Of a stretch of 64,000 nt of DNA, positions 13,608 to 25,336 are shown piece by piece; the first letter of the stretch is position 1, and each line of letters opens with the position of its first letter. Source of the DNA: Phoronis australis (Eukaryota; Phoronida; Phoronidae). The stretch lies in contig NMRA01000204.1 in assembly GCA_002633005.1 (NCBI GenBank), forward strand, positions 603,321 through 667,320, in the 5' to 3' direction. The notes beneath the pieces were generated by a model that saw only the letters and a program-made list of their open reading frames with translations, ran no database searches and was not told the DNA's origin. The position numbers and the translations under genes were made by a program.

Positions 13608-13886
13608 ATGGTAAAAAACGATAGAAGTTACTTACTATAAGACTATAAGTTAGGTGTGCATAACGGCCCTTGTTTACATGACTGATCTTCCAGTCGTTGT
13701 TGAACCGGAAGTAATACTTTGTCGTAAATGGGAGGAAGTTGTAGTTCCTGGTCAAGGTGTTACTTCCGGTTCAACGACGGTGGGAAGATCAGTCAGGTGA
13801 ACAAGGGTCTGAGCTGCAGGCTCGAAACGTTATGCGTACCTTACTTATAGTCTTCTAGTAAGTAATTTCTATCATTTCTTTTCCAT
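13608..13886. mobile_element. Foldback / MITE-like palindromic element
   Basis: Two arms of about 120 bp form an inverted repeat. The left arm reads gatagaagttacttac, then ctgatcttcc and gttgaaccggaagtaa. The right arm, reverse-complemented, carries the same blocks in the same order. Only about 40 bp separate the arms. There is no coding capacity. It lies between scramblase cassettes 1 and 2. No convincing target-site duplication was seen. Confidence 0.8.
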
Positions 13887-15933
13887 CATCACAGAAAACA
13901 ATGATGAATTATGGACACTTTTAACCATTTTTTTTGTGTCAAGTTTTTGGCAGGACTGTTTATAGCTCCTTTAATTGATAAGTGCTGTTACAGGTATCTT
14001 GTGTAGCATATGCCTATTAAAGTTGTATATTTTGATTCACTCTGTAATTTGATTTTAAGAATTTGCAATTTGCCTACATTTTATATATTGAAGTTCTAGT
14101 ATTTGTGCAAATGTTTGATATGTCTTGTCATTCTTCATTAGTGTTGTTCATGTTATAGGGTGTAGCATATCATTTTAAGCCAAAAAGATAATTGGTTCTA
14201 GTCTCTTTTGATTCAAGGTGGTGTGGTATTTTTAGATGCTCACTTTTTCAAACAAACGAATTCAGGTGGAATGAGCCCAAATGATGCATGATTTGTTTGT
14301 TTTTACTCCTCACTTGGCAAATCATAGCGTTTCAAACCTTGCTTACTCTAATGTGTGTGCCTTTGTGCAGCTTTTTTGAATAAAACATCACAAAGCCTTT
14401 TAGTTGAAATTGATACCAGAGGTTTTTTAGTTGGGGTAAAGACCAAGACCAACTTTGCATTTCTTGGCCTTATATTGTATTGGATTGTATATACTGTATA
14501 AAATTGTGTTTGAGAAAGATGACACGTTGCCTTGCGACATTGCTTTATTTATTCCTGTGCATGCATGTTCATTCACTGTATTTGATCTGTTCTTTGTCCA
14601 GTGCCTTTCAACAAAGTAGTTTAGGACTTCAGTTCTATTTCAACTTACAGTACTCTTTTTTAAATTTCACGTAAAATTTTATTTCTCCAGTGTGTCCCAG
14701 TCTTTGATATTTTAACAACTACCTTTTTAGGTGTCCACATAAGTGACTTTAAGGTTGAGTTGAAAACATAGGTCATGTAGGTTTAAGTCTCATTACTAGC
14801 TAAAAATCCACTTTGGTTCCCAAATGGTTGCTAGGTCAATATGAAGAATAAGATTTGAATTGTCTGTAATAACACCTACTGGTCTTTGACATTCTTCAGC
14901 ACCTGGAAGTAAAATAATGCAAAATCAACTATGTTATTTTTACTCCTTAAAGATGATTTCGTTGTTTTATAGACGGAAGTACTAATATGTCACTGGAGCT
15001 GAGATATTTACCACACTTTGGTCAATCTTTGAACTCGACCTTATTCTTTTGGTTGAAATTTGATTGGGCATAGCTAGGACTATGATGTACCTCTTAGCAT
15101 TCACTTTTCAGTTCTCTACTGTTAGAAGATAATTTGCTGACAATTTCTGTGTGTTGATGGGGGTCTCATCAACCTTTTACTGGATATCCCTGTTATTCAG
15201 CTTTCTTGAAATTCAAAACTTTGATATTGCACTCTTTGTTAAAAAAAGAAATCGGTATCTCAATATTGAGCATTTTCTTATTCTAGTTTTAATGTCTTTC
15301 AGTTTCATAAATTAGCTTTAAATGGTTTATTGTGATGCAGCCCCTTTGTAATAGTTTTTATCACGGAAAACTTATACCTACATGGTCCTCCTGAGTCTAA
15401 GTGAAATGAAGGTTCTCACTGGCATTTTATAATAAGTCGAGTATCTGACAAAACTTCAAATTTATGGAATCGTTGGATTTGTAACCAGTTTTAGAGGTGT
15501 CCGTTAAATTAATATATTTTTAAAAGAAAACGTGATTGTACCTATGTACTCCTGAAATACAGTTGTCTTTTGAATTGTGGTTTAATGATTTTTAATAGCA
15601 GTTCAATTTTGTGCGCAAATTTGACTGTTGCTGCTGGGAGTGAAAAGAAGCATTGTCCTTCACGTCACCACCAGTTTAGTTTGTGTGTCATTGTTCCTTG
15701 GTTGTTGGCCATTCTTGTTACCATCCCCTGATTACCGTAAATCATATTTATACTGTCTTCTGTCGTTTGTTTCCCAGTGCTGGTCGGACCAATTCTGCTC
15801 TGTCAATTAATTTTCGTTCCTTATCGGGGTGCACCTCGGCTATCGACCTCCCTTCGCCACCCCAAGCTACTGCCGCTTGACTTGCAACAGATTGTATCAG
15901 AATGCAGCCATTGGCATGTGTGTATTGTTTTAG
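13887..15933. other. Spacer before scramblase cassette 2, no exon recognised
   Basis: I looked here for counterparts of exons 1-3 (proline-rich/[33 protein letters not shown]) on the + strand and saw none. No other family is recognisable. The absence of a 5' half here supports the shared-5'-exon idea, but a by-eye scan can miss a diverged 80-110 bp exon. Confidence 0.5.
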
Positions 15934-18159
15934 ATACGGATTGTTTGACTCGGATGTGCTGTGGCCGCTTTCGTATTTTTGATATGAAAATCTTCGACAA
16001 CTACGGCAGAGAAGTAATTCATCTGAAACGCCCGTTCAGGAGTGACTCTTGCTTTTGTCCGTGTTTCCTACAGGTAACTGGTTACTGCAGTTGTTTCGAT
16101 GCGCGTCACCACACTTCGCAGTACGTAAAAATGCCATTTGGTTCACACTCTTCTTGCGTTCTCTTCACTGACGTACATTTTACAAATGGTCATGAAATTA
16201 CCTGAAACAGCGTTGGTGGTTCACACCATGTTAAAACGGAGAGTAAAAGCATCTGCTTGTCCACAGTGTGACAGTATTCACATGATACAGCTAAATGCAT
16301 GTCTAGTCTATGGAATAAAGGAAGTATAGCACACATCCTATTTGAAAACTCCCTTTTCCTAGAAAAAAATCAACTGCAAAATGTGTGTATCTGTTCATTC
16401 CTCAAAATTTAACTTGGGACCTCTCGCGCTCGTGATTACTACGTTAGTACTAGGCTTCCTCTTCCGTAATTTTGTAGGTCTTCTTAGTTAACGAAATGTC
16501 ACACAACGCAGCTAACCCATTCACTTTATGTGTTAAGTACTATTCGCTGTGATATTTTCTTGTGTTTTTGTAGAATTTTTATGTCTCAATTTTGTCAGGC
16601 TGTTTTGTTCACGAATAAACCGTTATGGAGTAAGTCAATCCGAAATCTGAATTTCCATGAAACAATTTTCAGGAAATATGGTATACTGTTCACGAGTAAA
16701 GAATTGCGTTACTGGACAACGGCGGACGTTGTTCATGAGAACCTCCGTGCGCATCGTTAGGAAGGATGATTGGCAGCCCTGCCATTGGGCAATTCTTTTT
16801 CTGCTTGTGATTGGCGAAAAATCTAGCAATTGTAATTTAACTATTTTTGGCCGGGCTGAAATCTTCGTTCGATGTGCATCTCTGTCTACGTCGACTGTTT
16901 TCAGGAGGTGGAAGTGTGTGCACCGCCTGGTGTTGTCGTAGGTTATGTAAAACAAGGCTGGTCCATCATAAAGCCAAAATACTACATTCAGAATGCCGTT
17001 AGAGAGACTATGTTGGTTGTCAACGGGCCGTGCTGTACGTGTGCGGTGTGTGGCGATGTGGAGTTCGAAGTATGTATTATTGTTAGGGGTTGTAAACTTG
17101 AGTAAACCATCGGTAGAGTTCAAATTTTGTTGAAAAGATCATGCTTCCACGAAACCTCACATGACTGAAACATGCCAGCTTCAAAAAAGTGAGAGGCGAC
17201 ATCAGCAGAAAAAGAACACCACTTAGAACTTCATAATAAAAACAAAAAGTGTTTATTTTACACCCATTTGGGTTGTCGAGAAGAGCTTCAACAATCTGTT
17301 CCTTATGGGTGCGCCCATTCGTCCTATCATAGGCAGTAATGATTTGTTTATGTATAGAAACACCATGGCGATGTGGCTAAAGGTGGTGCCAAACGCCGGG
17401 CTGTGCGGCTAACAACGCTCTGTCTTCAGTGCGCAACCATGGTTATTGCTGTGTTATTTCACTGTTTGGCTAGGTGCATTCCCAAGATGGGTCTCAACTG
17501 GTTGGCAAAATCTGCAAGAAAAGGGGCGGTCTTATGAAGGAGTTATTCACCGATGCAGACATGTTCTCTGTTGAGTTCCCGTTAAATCTAGACGTGAATG
17601 TCAAGGCAATCTTACTTGGGGCCGTCTTCTTAATTGTAAGTAATGAAAATACAAGCAGACTAGCTTTCAGTGCAGCTTCCTTGTTTGATGTGCAGGTATA
17701 TAGTAGGAGGGTTCCCTCATTGCTCTGCCACAGTTATAGTCCTATTGCCGCAATGAAGAGTGCCACCCTTGGTTTATACACAACAATAGTCAGACCGTGC
17801 GGCCTGTGGTCACCAAACCGGATCCGATGATTTAATGCATTAATTGCAGAGACACGCCGGGGAAATACTTTTTCCGTATTATGTCAGTAATATTCCACGC
17901 ATTCACAATTTACCAAGTATTATTGTCAAAACTTTCAACGCCTAACTTCGTTAGTGGATCTAGGATGTCGTTGGAGGACACATTTCGAAGTACAATTCCA
18001 AAAAACGGCATTCCGCGGTCTTTTTGATCGTGACCGCTAAATGAAGCTAGAGTTCTACACTCTTCATCTTTGTCAATACTTGAGAATTGGTGTTTCCGTT
18101 CACAGGACTTCATGTACTTCGAAGAAACTCCGCAAGATGATAATGGAGGTATTCTCTAA
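15934..18159 (+). CDS. Phospholipid scramblase 3' cassette 2 (exons 4-7 only)
   Basis: Four exons: 15934-16073 (140 nt), 16905-17069 (165 nt), 17474-17635 (162 nt), 18106-18159 (stop TAA). The first three lengths and all phases match cassette 1 exactly. They encode the C-terminal 70% of a scramblase: DCLTRMCCGRFRIFDMKIFD, a cysteine cluster CFCPC, APPGVVVGYVKQGWSI, GPCCTCAVCGDVEFE, a Ca2+ loop DADMFSVEFPLN, the helix KAILLGAVFLI, then DFMYFEE and a short tail. The first acceptor is phase 1 and so compatible with the exon 3 donor at 7531. The last position of the Ca2+ loop is N rather than D and position 4 is M. No ATG-bearing 5' exons were found nearby: this is either an alternative 3' half of the upstream gene or a separate gene whose 5' exons I missed or that are lost. 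Frames are intact. Confidence 0.9.
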
Positions 18160-18270
18160 CTGCTTAGCGAGCCCTGTGGACCGTACTGTCGTCCAATGTC
18201 GCCCAGGTGCAGCATGAGTCTACTGTTTTCATTTTGTTCTCATTTCCTCTTTGGTTTGGCATTAAGTGCA

Positions 18271-18276
18271 AATAAA
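18271..18276 (+). terminator. Poly(A) signal AATAAA, scramblase cassette 2
   Basis: Canonical hexamer 112 bp after the cassette 2 stop codon, which suggests that this cassette terminates its own transcripts. Confidence 0.6.
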
Positions 18277-19058
18277 TACCATTTGAAAGTGATACAAATT
18301 GTCTTACCGATTTATTTTGTTAAGAAATGTATGCTATTCTTTTCGCTAAATTCTTGGGTCCACCTGTACGGAAAAAACGACAGTTAAACCGTCTAACCGA
18401 AGGATTTCTATTATGAAGCAGGATTTTCAACTTGTCGAAACTATTTTTAATTGGTATCATACGAATGAACCTCATTTGGTCACGGCTGAAAATTCGGCGA
18501 AGTTAAGAATCGAGTAAGTCATGAATTTTTGCTTTTAATCCGAACGTGGTTCAAGGTGTAAATTAAATTTTGACCCCCGTGGAAAAATGACCCAGAATCA
18601 CTTTTCCAATGGTTCATTTTCCAATAGAATGGTGACAATTTCTAACGTTGAAAATTGACCCGTTCAGTTAGATAACGACCGCGGCTCCTCACAAGTGAAA
18701 AAGTTCCCTCGTTAAAATTTGACCTCCGATTTTGACGTTTGTTGGAGGATGCTCAGTTACGGCATGAGTCTCACTCTCACACTCGGCGAAACATTGGCGA
18801 GTAACAGATGCGGGGGGTGGGCAGGGAACAACTTCCTCTATGAACACTAAATAAACCAAACAACAATACCGAGTGAATATCCCTGACCACGGCATAGAGC
18901 AAATGGGTTGCATCTCCGGGGACCACTGGCGATTTCACAAGTAAACGACGACCACTGACAGCTGCTCGGCGATCGGGACAGTGAACTCAGCAACCAGGGT
19001 TCATGGTGTAGCCTATAGCCGGGGGGATTACTCACGGTCGCGTGTCCACAAGCACTAG

Positions 19059-19104
<46 letters not shown>

Positions 19105-19117
19105 NCTCCCCCCCCCC
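19059..19117. repeat. Poly-C tract with an ambiguous base
   Basis: Forty-six consecutive C, one N at 19105, then another C-rich run. The N and the homopolymer length mark a place where the assembly is unreliable. Confidence 0.95.
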
Positions 19118-22100
19118 TGGCTCCCAGGAGGTAGGCCTACTCCAGTATTAAAGTGACGGGGTGCTCCGCCCGAAAATCAAGTACCCGTGCACCCTTCCGT
19201 AGATATTTGCCAGAAGATATCCTTCCGTAGAGAATTTCCAGATAAAGTCACCCTTCCGTAGAAAAATCCCACAAAAAGTCTCTTTTTTGCGATCCTGCCG
19301 GTGACACTGGTAAACGATACGGGAAATTGATGCACGCCGAGAAACCTGGGGCGAAAAACTGCATCCCAGCTGCGGATTGCATTCAGGCTGAACTCGTGGA
19401 AAGCGGAAATATACTCAGTCTGGTGAGTGAAAGTGATTATCTCTGAAGCTACCCTCAGGCAGGTATCACTTAATTTTCCTCGGGAAATTTTTTTACAGGC
19501 ACCGGCGTTTCTGATTGGCTAGTCGTATTCTTAACAGGCAGCGCATTAAGCAAACCGTTGACAAACTGGCATGACTGATGGATTGAAGTGTAAATATGGT
19601 CTCTTTTTGTACAGACAAATCGGTGCTTCAGTAACTAAGGAACGTGAATCCTAGAAATTGTTGCGCATTTTCGGAGTACGTCTTTCTTCTGTCGATGACT
19701 TTGGTTTACGATACTGTCCTGTATTCTTACCGTATGATTCATTCTGCCAGATATGTTTTTATTGTACATGTATGTGCTTCAAGCACGCGGCTATGAAACA
19801 TTATACTGCAGAAACGAAATAGTTGCTGCGACGCCACTTGCATGATAAGGCTAAAAATCGTTCACAGTCCGCCATTTTTTCATGGTGTTGTAAAGCTAAC
19901 CAATGACTGCTGAGGTTACATCAACCAATGCTAAAGCGCGTGCCACTGGGTGATACCTGCGTGCTGGCTAGGCACGTAGGGAACCAGCGAGGGTGGCTGC
20001 CATACTGTCGTAACCGTAAACTGAAAGGGTTTCCCAGATTTCAACCAATGTGAATGACTGAATGTTATGACGTCATTTTCATTACCAATGAGAAGCCATG
20101 ATAAACAGCTAGCATCACAGTGCTACCTTAATTCGTAGCTCTGTGAAAGAGTGTACTCGATCTGAAGCGGGACTAAATCATATCGATCCTTCAGTACAGA
20201 TTCGTGATGAAAATGGCTGTTCTTTTTGTATTGATTTTTTTGCCAAAATTTTGAACCCTTTCGTGCAGTCTTAAGACGAAAACGTCTCCTTTCTTCCCGT
20301 AAAAGTGATCCTTCCGGGCTGCACATTCTGTTTATAACTACATATGAAAGTAGCCCCCCGGGCCTGACCCTCTTCTCATTGTTTCGGATGCCCCGGGGGC
20401 GTTGCCCCCCTTCTCTGCATGACACTACTGTCTACGGCCTCCTTGATTAGGGGGCTTAGCTATATCTTGACCCCGGTGGAATCCCGGCGCAATGTCGACG
20501 AGAATGACGAACCGTCTTTGTTTTAGAGTAAAAAACCAATGCACTTTTTAAATTTAATCCGACTAAGAAACAAGTTGATATTAATCCGGAGCACAATTTT
20601 CAAAGGACAGGTCAAAATAGCCCTAAAATGCGCGGTAGGAAGGGTAAACCCTTCATCGAAAAAATCTTGCGTAGATTCGCCTCTGTACACGCCCGTTTGG
20701 CATTGAAATGCAGTAATACGAGACATCGAGCCTGGCGTACTCTACTGTGGCACTGCATGGTCCTTGCGGGACGACCGATCACGGCTATAGGTTGGCTGGA
20801 GTAGCAAAAATTTCACCGGCTATAAGACGCCAGCGAAAACCGTTTTTTTCCAAACAAACGAGATGTCTACGAATTGGTCGTTTTCCCCAACACATAATTT
20901 GCTTCCCCACCACCCGAATCACTGTTAAGCGAAAGTTATTTCAAAACATCGCGGAGACAAAACAAAAGCTTGTAACTCCTGCGCACGGTTGTCCTTTGAA
21001 GTAAGGGGCCTCTATAAAAGTTCTACCTACAACGCCAATAGTTTTAGGATGACGCAGTCCTCCAACAAAACTCCAGCAATTAAAAGTCGTGACTCTGGCT
21101 TATTGCGACAGTTTTAACTGTTAAAACATTACTGCAAGCAAAAATGCTAGCGAAAATGGCTAGAGTTTTAGCCAGTATGTGAACCGTGTACATGTTACCC
21201 ACAGCATGGATGGCAGCATAGGTCATCAGAGATGTAGTATACCGCCGACCTGCAGATGTGTGGTCGCCCTATCTTCGGCATCAGACATCTTTTGGTGCAC
21301 AGCAGAATTGTATGCCGAAACATTTTATTTGTTTAAGTGAACCTACATCACAAAAAGCAGCGTGTGCGTCTTTTAAGGTGTACATTTTAAAAACTGTTTC
21401 CTGGTCCTTACGTGTGAAATGGGAACAATCACGTAATTTCCCCAACAGAGTTGAACTGACGGGTTATCTTCTTTTCATTTATTAAATTGTGCTTTCTGAG
21501 GTATTTGTGCTTTTCTTTTACGAGCACCAGCGGGTTATGAGGGCTTGAATTTATTTTTGTTAAAAGGATACTAAACCCTGTTTTGATCGGTTGATTTTCG
21601 CCAATTCTCGTTCTGTCACCTGCTAATGCTTCATTGGCGTCAATGTTCCAAGTTAAAGGCACATAGCCTAATCCCTATGTCACAAATTGAACATTATGGT
21701 CCGCCTCAGGTGTGGGTGGTCTTTTCCCACAGTTGCCGTGCAATTCGCTAAAAGCGTATAAAGCTGGTCACGCTTACCCGTTTAGCAGACTTTGATGGAG
21801 ATTTAAAAATTTCCTCCAAGTTCTTGAGCGTTGTCTAGGGTTATCTTGTTTCAGAGAACTGGATGGGAAAATCGTTTTCAGTATCTCAATAGGTCAAAAC
21901 CGGATTTTGTATCCTTTTAAATTACAAACAATGTTTTTGCTCTATATCATGTCTATTCACTGAACGGTGTACGTTGTACGAACATATATTGAATCATAGG
22001 CAAGTCCAAACTTGAAAGGCAATGCGTAACCCATAATTTGTCCTAAATGCGTTCTTTGGATTGTATCGCCCGAGTACAAAGCTGTATTTGGCACCTTAGT

Positions 22101-22499
22101 AAGAGGTCAGTGCGCACCAGCCTAGAAATCTACTACCAACGCTCTTGTCTTTCCGCTCGTAGCACAGATAATTATTATATATATAGCACAACCGACACGT
22201 ATCGCCGGGTTTATGAACGAATAAAATCGGCACACGTTTCGGGCAAAGATCTTCACAGTGTTATCTCGGATAAATGGGCTACTGTGCAAGCCAACACAAA
22301 GAAAAATTATATATGATTACTTTTGTCATCGATGCACGGCCCTTCATCGGGGCCCCCTTCATCAGAAGACAAATGTTGCGAAAGGCCTTCTTATGGCAAC
22401 CTGTTCAAAACTACAAAAGGGAGGGACATAAGAAAGTAGAACAGAAGGCCGGAGAGGAAATGGTTAGAGAGGTAGTGGTTCCTGTGGCCTTGGTACCTG

Positions 22500-22660
22500 T
22501 TCCACGAAACTGACTTAAATTCATCTTTTACTTAAGTCTAAGATTTGTATCAACTTCCAAACTTTGAAATTTCCACATCCGGTACGATAGTCCAAAATCA
22601 AGACTTAATTAAGTAAAAAACTGAAGTCAAACTTAAGATCTCTTTGTTGAAACGGTCGTG
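22500..22660. repeat. Imperfect foldback repeat
   Basis: The left block (aaactgacttaaattc, ttttacttaagtct) is matched by the reverse complement of the right block (agacttaattaagtaaaa, gaagtcaaacttaa). It is possibly a small MITE. The ends are not clear. Confidence 0.4.
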
Positions 22661-23103
22661 AGAAAAATTTAAGATTTGCCATAGCCAAGTGAGTGTTGAA
22701 AAACAAAATCGATGAGATTTATTTAGATTTGGTGTTATCAAGATTCCTCATCAGCGCACAGACCGTGAGGTAATTGTCACTGCTGTAAAATGTCAAGCCC
22801 GTGTCTTTATACCAAATGAAGGACTTCTCCTGCCTTAAGCAAATAATTTTTACCTGACTGTCATTTATCAGGTTTTACATTGTCTCATTTTATCAGGTTT
22901 CAACACATGGGAAGGGGAATTTTTTATACATTTTGAGGATTAATTTCGTCACTGGGATTGCAATGTTTAGATCGTTAAAGGGATTGAAGTGTACCTTTAA
23001 AAGTTTGAATTCAAGCGGTCTTTCTCAAACAGTGAACCACAAACCATTGCTAAAATCGTGACTGGTATTTCAACATTTCTATCTTAAATCCGTGTTCTTT
23101 CTA

Positions 23104-24073
23104 CAGTGGCGGATCTAGGATATCGCACGGGGGGGGGCCCAACATTTTGTCCGGCTGTAAGCATTTGCGCAAACCACGATTGTAGATGGGCATAGCACCG
23201 AATGGGGGGAGGTCGGGAGGGGGGTTTGCCACCCTCCCGCCCAGGACATTTTTCTGTTTTTTCCTCTAAAAATCAAACATTTTCCTTGATTCCTGAAGTA
23301 TTATCCAAGAAAAAAGGCAACGTGTCAAACAGAAAAACTGCAAGCTACCAGAGACTCGAACTCAAAACCTGGTGAATAGAGCGAGCACGCTTTACCACTA
23401 CACCACCACGACTTAACTACTGATAGTATACCTAAGAGACCTACTTGTTTATGGTCCACAGCGTTTGCGCGCGAAACCTATTTCTTTTTGTAATGCTTAT
23501 TACACGTTTCATATTTTGTGCAATCGGTTCTTAACAAATTTGTTGTATTTAAAATAGTCTTCAAATGCCCAAAAGACCAAATCAATTTTTCGTGTTGGCA
23601 ATAATGACGGGATTGCTTTGGAAATCGTCTTAAGTTAAGGTTTGACAAAGACAGACTTATGAGTTTCTGAGTGATTCACTAAGGCTTCGATTTAAATTCA
23701 CATCTTACCAGCAGCTTCTGTTTTTTCATCGTCACCCACGTTCCATTTTCTTTAAAAAATGAAGTAAATTTTCTTCATTGCACAGTGGAGCAGACGACGG
23801 AAACGGAGCCGTAGTGAGCAGCGCCACTGCCGGTCGCCTGGGATATCGCGGGAGAGCCTATACTTAGCCATAGTTCCGAATTTGACACTTGAAATTGGAT
23901 CTGAGCCCCCCCCACAAACACTAAAACTGCACACATTTAAATGTTGTTTCATCCGTATAATTTTAATCACCGGGGTTAATTAATAAACTCAACATTTCCC
24001 TACGCTCTTGCTGTTTTATTTTTTGCGGCAGCCAAGGGGGGGCCCTGGCCCCCCTCCCCTAAATCCGCCTATG
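23104..24073. mobile_element. ~970-bp non-autonomous transposon-like element
   Basis: The ends are inverted: cagtggcggatctagg at the left and cctaaatccgcctatg at the right, whose reverse complement is cataggcggatttagg. Both ends are flanked by ttcta, a plausible 5-bp target-site duplication. No transposase frame was recognised inside. G- and C-runs abut both ends. A tRNA-like stretch lies inside at about 23345-23412. Confidence 0.6.
23345..23412 (-). repeat. tRNA-like (SINE head) sequence
   Basis: The minus strand reads gtggtgtagtggtaaagcg, a tRNA A-box-like start, and 30-odd bases later gagttcgagtctc, which fits an RNA polymerase III B box. Pairing across the arms is incomplete, so it is a tRNA-derived SINE or pseudogene rather than a working tRNA. 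Confidence 0.45.
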
Positions 24074-25336
24074 TTCTAGAATAAGAACTCATAGACCAGA
24101 CTATCAAGACTATAACATTGGACTGAACATATAGGCTGTATATACACAAAACGTACCGAGAGTGGCGTACATGAAGTAATATCCCACGAGAAATTATTCC
24201 GCGTATCGACCGAGATCGAATTGTATTTATCCCATACGCTTCGAATTCCTAAGTTTCTTTTGCTTTTTCCGCAATTTTTTTAAAAACTTCACTCAGACTG
24301 TTCACGTTTTCTCTAGTAAAAGAAACAGTTTTAAATGTGACAATTTATTACTTGTAAAGTGATAACAAAGATGAAAACAAGGGTAACTTTTCATTGAAAT
24401 TGTAACATATTCTGAAAATAGTTAAATAACAATATTGAATATTGTAGTTACCGAGGCATCGGCGCCTGAGTTGCAGGCGATAAGATGTTTAGCAAATGAA
24501 AACTAAGACAGAACTGTCATATAATTAACAGTCCTGTTCCAGATGTTACGATTGATACCTGACTGTATGTTGAGCGTTATTTACACTGCTACAATTGCAT
24601 TACTTTAAACTATTTTCCGAAAGTTTGGTAATCGAACCGGCTAATGACGTCGAGTCGACATTGACCTACCTTTTGACTGAATTTTCCATGTCAGAGGTCA
24701 CTTTTGTAGTGCGGGAGGTGAATACGGAAAACTTTATCACATGGCCGTATTTCCCTCGACAGATTCAACGCGTATGGGATAAACTTGAATTCAGTTCGTT
24801 CCTTCAATTTTTCAAAAATTGTGGGCTAAACCAAAACTGTTACAGTTTTTAGTAGTAACGCGAGGATCATTGTAGAAAACATGGGTGTGGGTGAACTGAC
24901 CCACACAGCCTAAAGTCCATGTGCCAACTGAATTTGGAGGACCTGTGAGCCATGTTAGTTTTTGTCCTCTTTCGCCTCTAATTTTAATTGGCCCAGGCCG
25001 TTGTCCCGAATTAAGTAATCGCAGTACGCCAATGAAATTGTTTTTGCGCCAATGATGCGGTGACACTAAATATTATCTCTGGTAGTAAACGGACAATCAA
25101 CGTTGCTGGAGCCGCCGAGTTGTTGAATACAACGTCTAAAATTTAAATTAAACCAAAAATTCCCCAAACCGTGAGCATTCACTCAACAGCAGTCGCGAAA
25201 ATAGTGTCTGCGGAGGACAAAGCTAAAAGGTCCGCTGGCACAATATCGCATTTCCTCGTTTTTGCAATAGCTGACCACGATGATGGAGTATACAAAACAT
25301 ATAAAGATATCAAGTGTTTTTTTTTAATGGCACCAG
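24074..25336. other. Spacer before scramblase cassette 3
   Basis: No exon recognised; counterparts of scramblase exons 1-3 were not seen. An open stretch (25171-25336) reads into cassette 3 exon 4 from upstream. It resembles no scramblase N-terminus and contains the T-rich acceptor tract, so it is taken as intron. Confidence 0.45.

Larger units (their letters stand above)
18277..23095. other. Long repeat-like spacer between scramblase cassettes 2 and 3
   Basis: No exon is recognised on either strand. The stretch holds the poly-C tract, short direct repeats around cccttccgtaga (about 19190-19260), a GC-rich patch near 20350-20420 with ccccgggggcgttgcc, and a foldback near 22500-22660. The composition changes abruptly from patch to patch, as expected of nested inserted elements. 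No transposase was recognised. Confidence 0.5.

Noticed and set aside
16635-17123. Minus-strand 162-codon open frame, the longest in the window
   Set aside because: It is antisense to scramblase cassette 2 exon 5, whose sense-strand coding and splice sites are clear; resembles no family.
25171-25336. Open frame continuing upstream from scramblase cassette 3 exon 4, possibly a longer exon or an N-terminus
   Set aside because: The reading crosses the ten-T acceptor tract and the cag at 25334-25336, and the peptide lacks scramblase N-terminal motifs.
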